Shown here in pieces: positions 39,030 through 42,358 of a stretch of 42,358 bases of DNA (position 1 is its first letter; each line of letters opens with the position of its first letter). Source of the stretch: Desulfobacteraceae bacterium (lineage in GTDB: Bacteria > Desulfobacterota > Desulfobacteria > Desulfobacterales > JAABSP01); assembly GCA_011390065.1 (NCBI GenBank), contig JAABTD010000011.1:1-42358 (forward strand). Reading direction: 5' to 3'. The notes beneath the pieces were generated by a model. It was not told the origin of the DNA and ran no database searches. It worked only from the letters and a program-made list of their open reading frames with translations. A program made the position numbers and the translations under genes.

Positions 39030-39160
39030 TAACCCCCCCGGCCCCCCTTCCCTGAGAGGGAAGGGGGGAGATCGGCGTCCAACCGCCTTACCGGTAGGCG
39101 AAGCGCTGAACAGTCATCACCCCCTCTCCTTCCAGGGGAGGGGGCCGGGGGGAGGGGTTA
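39030..39160. repeat. GC-rich inverted-repeat element between binding-protein and ATPase genes
   Basis: The element is bounded by TAACCCCCCCGG on the left (39030-) and GGGGGAGGGGTTA-like sequence on the right (to 39160), which are imperfect inverted copies. Inside are a perfect 12-bp stem with a three-base loop (39042-39068, CCCCCCTTCCCT/AGGGAAGGGGGG) and a smaller hairpin around 39084-39100 (CGCCTTA/TAGGCG). It resembles the dispersed extragenic palindromes found in many GC-rich genomes. It splits the operon and could tune expression of the ATPase. Confidence 0.75.
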
Positions 39161-39205
39161 TCGGTGAGCCATCTATCATGACTGTTTTAATGGGAGAGTG
39201 ATGTT

Positions 39206-40306
39206 TTGGAAAAGGAGAAAAATCCCGGTTTGGTTCAGTTCAGAGGCGTGATGAAGCGGTTCGGCGATGTGCTGGCCGTCGAAAAAACCGATCTGGACAT
39301 CCCTGAAGGCTCCCTGGTCACGCTTCTGGGGCCGTCGGGCTGCGGCAAGACGACCCTGCTTCGGATGGTGGCGGGCCTGGAGACGCCCACCGAGGGCGAC
39401 ATCTACATCAAGGGCAACCGGATCAACGATGTTCCGATCCACAAACGGAACCTCGGGATGATTTTCCAGAATTACGCCCTGTTCCCCCATAAAACGATTT
39501 TCGACAACGTCGCCTTCGGTCTGAAATACCGGAATATCCCCAAAGACCAGATCAAGGAAAAGGTCTCCCGGGCCCTGGAAATGGTCCGCCTGCCGGGGGT
39601 GGAAAACCGGATGCCCTCCCAGCTCTCCGGGGGCCAGCAACAGCGGATCGCCCTGGCCCGGGCCATCGTCATCGAGCCGGACGTGCTCCTCATGGACGAA
39701 CCCCTGTCGGCCCTGGACGAGAACCTGCGGGAGGAGATGCGCCTGGAGATCGACAACATCCAGCGGATGCTCGGGGTCACCAGCATCTTCGTCACCCACG
39801 ACCAGCGCGAGGCCCTGTCCATGTCCGACAAGATCGTGGTCATGGAAGGGGGCAGGAAGCAGCAGGAAGGCGGGCCGGAGGAGGTCTACAACAATCCGGC
39901 GAACCACTTCGTGGCCGACTTCCTGGGCCATTCCAATTTCGTGGACGGCGTGATCCAGAGCCGGGACGGCGACGGCTATCGCGTAAAGCTCGAAGACGGC
40001 AACGAATTGATGGCCGAAGGCGGCGACTGGCGGGAAGGCGACGCCGTGGAAGTGGTGGTGCGCGCCCAGAAGCTGGACATCGTCCCGCGGGATTCCCACC
40101 AAACCGACGACGCGGTCAACTGCTTTTTCGGCAAGATCAAGGAACGCAGCTACATGGGGGGCGAGGTGAGTTACTTCGTGGAACTGGAGAACGGAACGGT
40201 GCTTCATGTCATCGGCATCGTCAAGACCAAGCCGTTTCGGAGAGGGGATCCGGTGGCGGTGACGGCGCCGCCGCGGCATTGTAAGTTGTTGCGGAAGGAA
40301 TCATGA
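39206..40306 (+). CDS. ABC transporter ATP-binding protein, PotA type (TTG start)
   Basis: ATPase of the polyamine-type importer (366 residues). Walker A GPSGCGKTT, Q-loop FQNYALFPH, signature LSGGQQQRIALARA, Walker B LLMDEPLSALD, and switch His in FVTHDQREALSMSD are all intact. The C-terminal TOBE-like domain (about residues 240-360) follows the ATPase core. The start is TTG at 39206, preceded by GGGAGAG; an ATG at 39201 is out of frame. It is separated from the binding-protein gene by a repeat element, but no separate promoter is evident. Confidence 0.92.
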   Translation: MEKEKNPGLVQFRGVMKRFGDVLAVEKTDLDIPEGSLVTLLGPSGCGKTTLLRMVAGLETPTEGDIYIKGNRINDVPIHKRNLGMIFQNYALFPHKTIFDNVAFGLKYRNIPKDQIKEKVSRALEMVRLPGVENRMPSQLSGGQQQRIALARAIVIEPDVLLMDEPLSALDENLREEMRLEIDNIQRMLGVTSIFVTHDQREALSMSDKIVVMEGGRKQQEGGPEEVYNNPANHFVADFLGHSNFVDGVIQSRDGDGYRVKLEDGNELMAEGGDWREGDAVEVVVRAQKLDIVPRDSHQTDDAVNCFFGKIKERSYMGGEVSYFVELENGTVLHVIGIVKTKPFRRGDPVAVTAPPRHCKLLRKES

Positions 40307-40440
40307 TTGGGCGTTGTTTGGGATCGCTTGATACGTGGAGAAACAGTAAAAAAGATGTATATTTCATAATTCCGCAGCCGCTTGTGAATAAATGGAGCCG
40401 CATAAGGACAAGGTGGCGGCAGACATAAAAACATGACCTT

Positions 40441-40475
40441 TCAGCCATGCCAAAAGCATGGCTGATTTCTTTTGT
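40441..40475 (+). terminator. Intrinsic terminator downstream of the importer operon
   Basis: TCAGCCATGC (40441-40450) and GCATGGCTGA (40456-40465) form a perfect 10-bp stem with a CAAAA loop, followed by TTTCTTTTG. It lies 134 bases after the importer ATPase stop and should end that transcript. Confidence 0.8.
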
Positions 40476-40561
40476 CGGACAGCATCCAAATTGTTATGAT
40501 GACCGTCTTGGGCGATAAAGTCCGACTGTCGGATAGTGTCATTAATTGGATGTTGGCCGAC
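40474..40561. repeat. Long imperfect inverted repeat
   Basis: Matching segments run inward from both ends: GTCGG/CCGAC, CATCC(A)AATT/AATTGGATG and ATGAC/GTCAT, with a centre holding the 13-base palindrome TCCGACTGTCGGA (40521-40533). The right end is followed by five T. It could be a decayed mobile-element end or a structured RNA. The boxes do not fit an attC. Confidence 0.5.
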
Positions 40562-40699
40562 TTTTTGTTGGTGAGCTTAATGCGGAAAAAAAGATATAAA
40601 TTCAATTTTTTAGAATTTAGTTTGTGAAACTTCGATCCTTTTTATAAAATGAAAAGAGATTCTTATTTTGAATGTTGACCGGAAACCGTACAATCACTG

Positions 40700-40706
40700 G
40701 TTAGGC
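40700..40706 (+). promoter_or_regulatory. Integron-type recombination core site (GTTRRRY)
   Basis: GTTAGGC matches the GTTRRRY core consensus and lies 18 bases upstream of the cassette gene's ATG. Recombination would cut after the G, so the cassette begins at 40701. No matching RYYYAAC partner or stem is seen upstream, so this is an attI-like or secondary insertion site rather than a full attC. Confidence 0.6.
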
Positions 40707-40723
40707 TGGAGGAATAAAAGACC

Positions 40724-41080
40724 ATGGAAGCGATGACACTTCCGATTGGAGTCGGGGCGATAGTCGGCGCTATCATCGGACTCAAAGTCTTTTTCACGCT
40801 TTGGCGGATTCTGGAGAAACGCCTCCATCCTGAGAACTTCGTTAAGCCATCATCAACACCCGAGACCGCGTTCCGAGGCCTCAAAGGCAAGGCCATCATC
40901 GTCCACATGAAGAACGGCGAGGTCATATCGGATGTTAAGTACAAGGCGACGCTCTTCTTTGGTCATGGAGAATTCGGAACGTGCACTCTTGTCTATTTTG
41001 ACATGGAGAGAAGCGACGGGGCCCAGGTGTTCATCTGTGGAACAGACATCCTGAAAATTGAGACAACCAAGAAAGCCTAA
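40724..41080 (+). CDS. Cassette-borne small membrane protein, function unknown (118 aa)
   Basis: The protein has one N-terminal membrane helix (about residues 6-28, IGVGAIVGAIIGLKVFFTLW), then a soluble domain (about 50-115) of alternating beta-like segments (KAIIVHMKNGEVISDVKYKA, TLVYFDMERSDGAQVFICG). I do not recognise a family; the soluble part reads like a small beta-barrel or SH3-like fold. The stop codon TAA (41078-41080) lies inside the left core of the attC, as is common for integron cassettes. GGAGGAA precedes the ATG by about a dozen bases. The cassette carries no promoter that I can identify. Confidence 0.75.
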   Translation: MEAMTLPIGVGAIVGAIIGLKVFFTLWRILEKRLHPENFVKPSSTPETAFRGLKGKAIIVHMKNGEVISDVKYKATLFFGHGEFGTCTLVYFDMERSDGAQVFICGTDILKIETTKKA

Positions 41081-41151
41081 CACTATCCTGAACCGTATTT
41101 CAAAACCGCCGCTTCGCTCTGGTTTTGAAAACGGTTAGGATCACGTTGGGC
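41075..41151 (+). other. Integron attC recombination site
   Basis: The 77-base element has the left core GCCTAAC (RYYYAAC, 41075-41081) and the right core GTTGGGC (GTTRRRY, 41145-41151). Between them are inner arms ATCCT-G-AACCGT (41085-41096) and ACGGTT-AGGAT, with an unpaired G in the left arm (an extrahelical base, the classic strand marker), then TTTCAAAACC/GGTTTTGAAA with a further unpaired A, and a terminal loop GCCGCTTCGCTCT. The site lies directly 3' of the cassette gene, in the expected orientation. Confidence 0.85.
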
Positions 41152-41220
41152 ATCGCGGTTGAGAGAAAAAGCTGTAGATAGTGTTATTGAATATTCATTT
41201 GCCAATGAAAGGAGCTATAA

Positions 41221-41463
41221 TTGGCGCAATCACCACTAAAATCATTGCATCCTGATAGCTCTTTGAGCAATGCAAAGCTGGAAGCTTACAGTAAGATAGG
41301 CACACCAGGTCTTATTGACTCCTTAAAACCAGGCGAACCAGGATCATTAAAGGTTCAGTCGAATGGTACTATCATGGATGGTCACCATCGTATTCATGTC
41401 CTTCGAGAGCGTGGAATAGATGTTGATGCATTGCCTCGAGATATTCAGGAGAGAAAAGGGTAA
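41221..41463 (+). CDS. ParB/Srx-fold-like small protein (80 aa, TTG start)
   Basis: The 80-residue protein has the motif GTIMDGHHRIHVLRERGIDV (D53, G54, H55, H56, R57), which resembles the GxxR core of ParB/sulfiredoxin-fold domains, where a GNHR-type loop binds nucleotide. The rest is too short for a whole ParB; it may be a minimal domain or a partner protein. TTG at 41221 is preceded by AAAGGAG (41208-41214). It lies 6 bases before the phosphatase gene, so the two form a bicistron. This pair begins shortly after the attC, so it is likely a second cassette or an insertion next to it. Confidence 0.65.
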   Translation: MAQSPLKSLHPDSSLSNAKLEAYSKIGTPGLIDSLKPGEPGSLKVQSNGTIMDGHHRIHVLRERGIDVDALPRDIQERKG

Positions 41464-41469
41464 AAAACC

Positions 41470-42111
41470 ATGAGTGTCGATATCTTCTGGATACCTTTTG
41501 AAGGACCCGGCCGAATTGGCATTTCAACACGGCCGAGCGGAGGGGACTGGCTAAAAGATGATATCCGTTATATTCGTGAAGCTGGAACGGACTTGCTGGT
41601 TTCTATGCTAACACCTGCCGAGGTTGACGAATTAAAACTATGGATGGAAAAGGAACTATGCCAAAAGGAAGGGTTGATTTTTCAATCCATTCCCGTTCAG
41701 GATCGAGGAGTGCCACAGACAAGGAGAGAGATTGATGGATTTGTACACCAGCTGGCAGGACTTTTTGAGAGCGGTACAAATATTGTCGCTCATTGTCGCC
41801 AAGGTATAGGTAGGTCGGCTATGATGATTGCCTTAATAATGGTTGCATGCGGAATGGAAGTCAATCATGCGTTTGAAATAATAGCAGAAGCTCGTGGTCG
41901 TCCTGTGCCTGATACTGAGGAACAACATGCTTGGGTTGAACAATATGCGGCGGGTCTGAACATATCAGATCAATTGAAAGTAGCTGAAAAAGTGGAGCCA
42001 TACCAACCCATATCCCAAGCATCCAAAGAGCAAATTGGGTCTGAGATAATAGACGTGACCGGACCAGCCCAACCAATAAATTCAGCGGAGCGCAAAAAGC
42101 GCGCCCGCTGA
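41470..42111 (+). CDS. Cys-based protein phosphatase (dual-specificity/tyrosine type)
   Basis: The 213-residue protein contains the phosphatase P-loop HCRQGIGRS (residues 108-116; nucleophile C109, R115), matching HCX5R. A likely general acid is D78 in VQDRGVP, about 30 residues before the loop, as in the family. The N-terminal part (about 1-75) gives the alpha/beta core, beginning IFWIPFEGPGRIGIS. After residue 165 a tail with low complexity ends in a basic RKKRAR. Its substrate is unknown. It is coupled to the ParB/Srx-like gene upstream. It is AT-richer than the genes of the main chromosome segment. Confidence 0.82.
   Translation: MSVDIFWIPFEGPGRIGISTRPSGGDWLKDDIRYIREAGTDLLVSMLTPAEVDELKLWMEKELCQKEGLIFQSIPVQDRGVPQTRREIDGFVHQLAGLFESGTNIVAHCRQGIGRSAMMIALIMVACGMEVNHAFEIIAEARGRPVPDTEEQHAWVEQYAAGLNISDQLKVAEKVEPYQPISQASKEQIGSEIIDVTGPAQPINSAERKKRAR
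42082..42111 (+). terminator. Hairpin over the phosphatase stop codon
   Basis: TCAGCGG/CCGCTGA and GCGC/GCGC pair around an AAAAA loop, with the TGA stop inside the right arm, followed by TTTAAA. This may serve as a weak terminator for the two-gene unit; the T-tract is short. Confidence 0.45.
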
Positions 42112-42150
42112 TTTAAACGTTCTACCACCGGTGCAACAGGGAGATACAAA

Positions 42151-42264
42151 ATAATATATTCAGGCGCATGCTGCCTAAACAGACCGTTTGATGATCAAAA
42201 CTATGACGGGATACGATTAGAACCAGAAGCGATTTTTATTATCATGAATCGCATGTATGCCTGA
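42151..42264 (+). pseudogene. Decayed PIN-domain fragment
   Basis: The frame from 42151 reads IIYSGACCLNRPFDDQNYDG then IRLEPEAIFIIMNRMYA and stops at 42262-42264. It matches the N-terminus of PIN-domain toxins (pattern IYLDTCCLNRPFDDQ..RIRLEAEA). The catalytic Asp appears replaced by Gly, no ATG precedes it, though GGGAGA sits at the right place before the ATA at 42151, and most of the protein is missing. It is a relic of a toxin gene. Confidence 0.6.
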
Positions 42265-42325
42265 GACAGCCAAAAAACCGTTGAAGAATAAACAGAGACG
42301 GTTTCAGTAAGCTTTGGGGATAGTT

Positions 42326-42358
42326 ATGACACAAATAGCAGAACAATTCAGCGATGTT
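42326..42358 (+). CDS. Possible start of a gene running off the window
   Basis: ATG at 42326 is preceded by GGGGA (42316-42320) and opens a frame MTQIAEQFSDV that continues to the end of the window. Eleven codons are too few to identify it; the start and ribosome-binding site are the only support. Confidence 0.35.
   Translation, partial: MTQIAEQFSDV

Larger units (their letters stand above)
40307..40723. other. Intergenic region with terminator, inverted repeat and cassette-insertion site
   Basis: The 417 bases between the importer operon and the first cassette gene contain no credible gene. They hold an intrinsic terminator (40441-40475), an imperfect inverted repeat (40474-40561), a clearly AT-rich stretch (40565-40680), and the GTTAGGC recombination-type site (40700-40706). 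The shift in composition here marks the edge of acquired DNA. Confidence 0.65.

Noticed and set aside
42112-42358. A second attC at the end of the phosphatase unit
   Set aside because: GCCTAAAC and GTTGAAG were considered as cores, but neither fits RYYYAAC or GTTRRRY exactly, and no paired arms connect them. If the unit is a cassette, its attC must be beyond the window or lost.

Overview
The window reads as the chromosome of a Gram-negative, anaerobe-type bacterium, most likely a member of the Desulfobacterota (sulfate-reducer relatives). This is an inference from the style of the ribosomal proteins, the fairly GC-rich codon use, a SEC-C methionine aminopeptidase, multiheme cytochromes and peptide/polyamine-type ABC transporters. 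No rRNA or tRNA gene and no CRISPR array was seen.

Positions 1-14,366 hold the str/S10-spc-alpha ribosomal super-operon, all on the + strand: the end of tuf, then rpsJ, rplC, rplD, rplW, rplB, rpsS, rplV, rpsC, rplP, rpmC, rpsQ, rplN, rplX, rplE, rpsZ (zinc S14), rpsH, rplF, rplR, rpsE, rpmD, rplO, secY, infA, rpmJ, rpsM, rpsK, rpsD, rpoA and rplQ, closed by a textbook terminator. Neither adk nor map sits between secY and infA. A map gene with an N-terminal SEC-C zinc motif lies 4 kb downstream instead. The rpsS-rplV gap is unusually long and carries three consecutive hairpins.

Positions 14,390-25,000 are a mixed housekeeping and signalling region: a plant-type dapB; convergent with it, a tetraheme lipoprotein that appears to fuse a di-heme cytochrome c peroxidase to a TsdA-like thiosulfate dehydrogenase; a 63-residue protein and map; a membrane protein with a zinc ribbon and TPR; an exported TPR-CHAT protease homologue whose start codon lies in an ATG-containing hexanucleotide repeat; and a dCache chemoreceptor.

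Positions 25,116-31,582 form a peptide/nickel-type ABC transporter operon (permease, permease, binding protein, ATPase, ATPase) with an acetamidase/formamidase gene embedded in it, which suggests uptake and hydrolysis of an amide. Three minus-strand genes (31,711-35,057) encode helical, coiled-coil-rich proteins that I cannot assign, the last with a C-terminal membrane anchor. A divergent YycJ-like metallo-hydrolase follows, then a polyamine-type ABC importer (36,152-40,306) whose binding protein has a Tat signal.

From about 40,440 to the end the sequence becomes AT-richer and looks acquired. A terminator closes the importer operon. A GTTAGGC site, a 118-residue orphan membrane protein and a well-formed integron attC site (41,075-41,151) then define one complete gene cassette. 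It is followed by a two-gene unit (ParB/Srx-like mini-protein plus Cys-based protein phosphatase) and a decayed PIN-domain fragment. No integron integrase is in the window, so this is either the start of an array whose integrase is elsewhere or a cluster of attC sites lacking an integrase.
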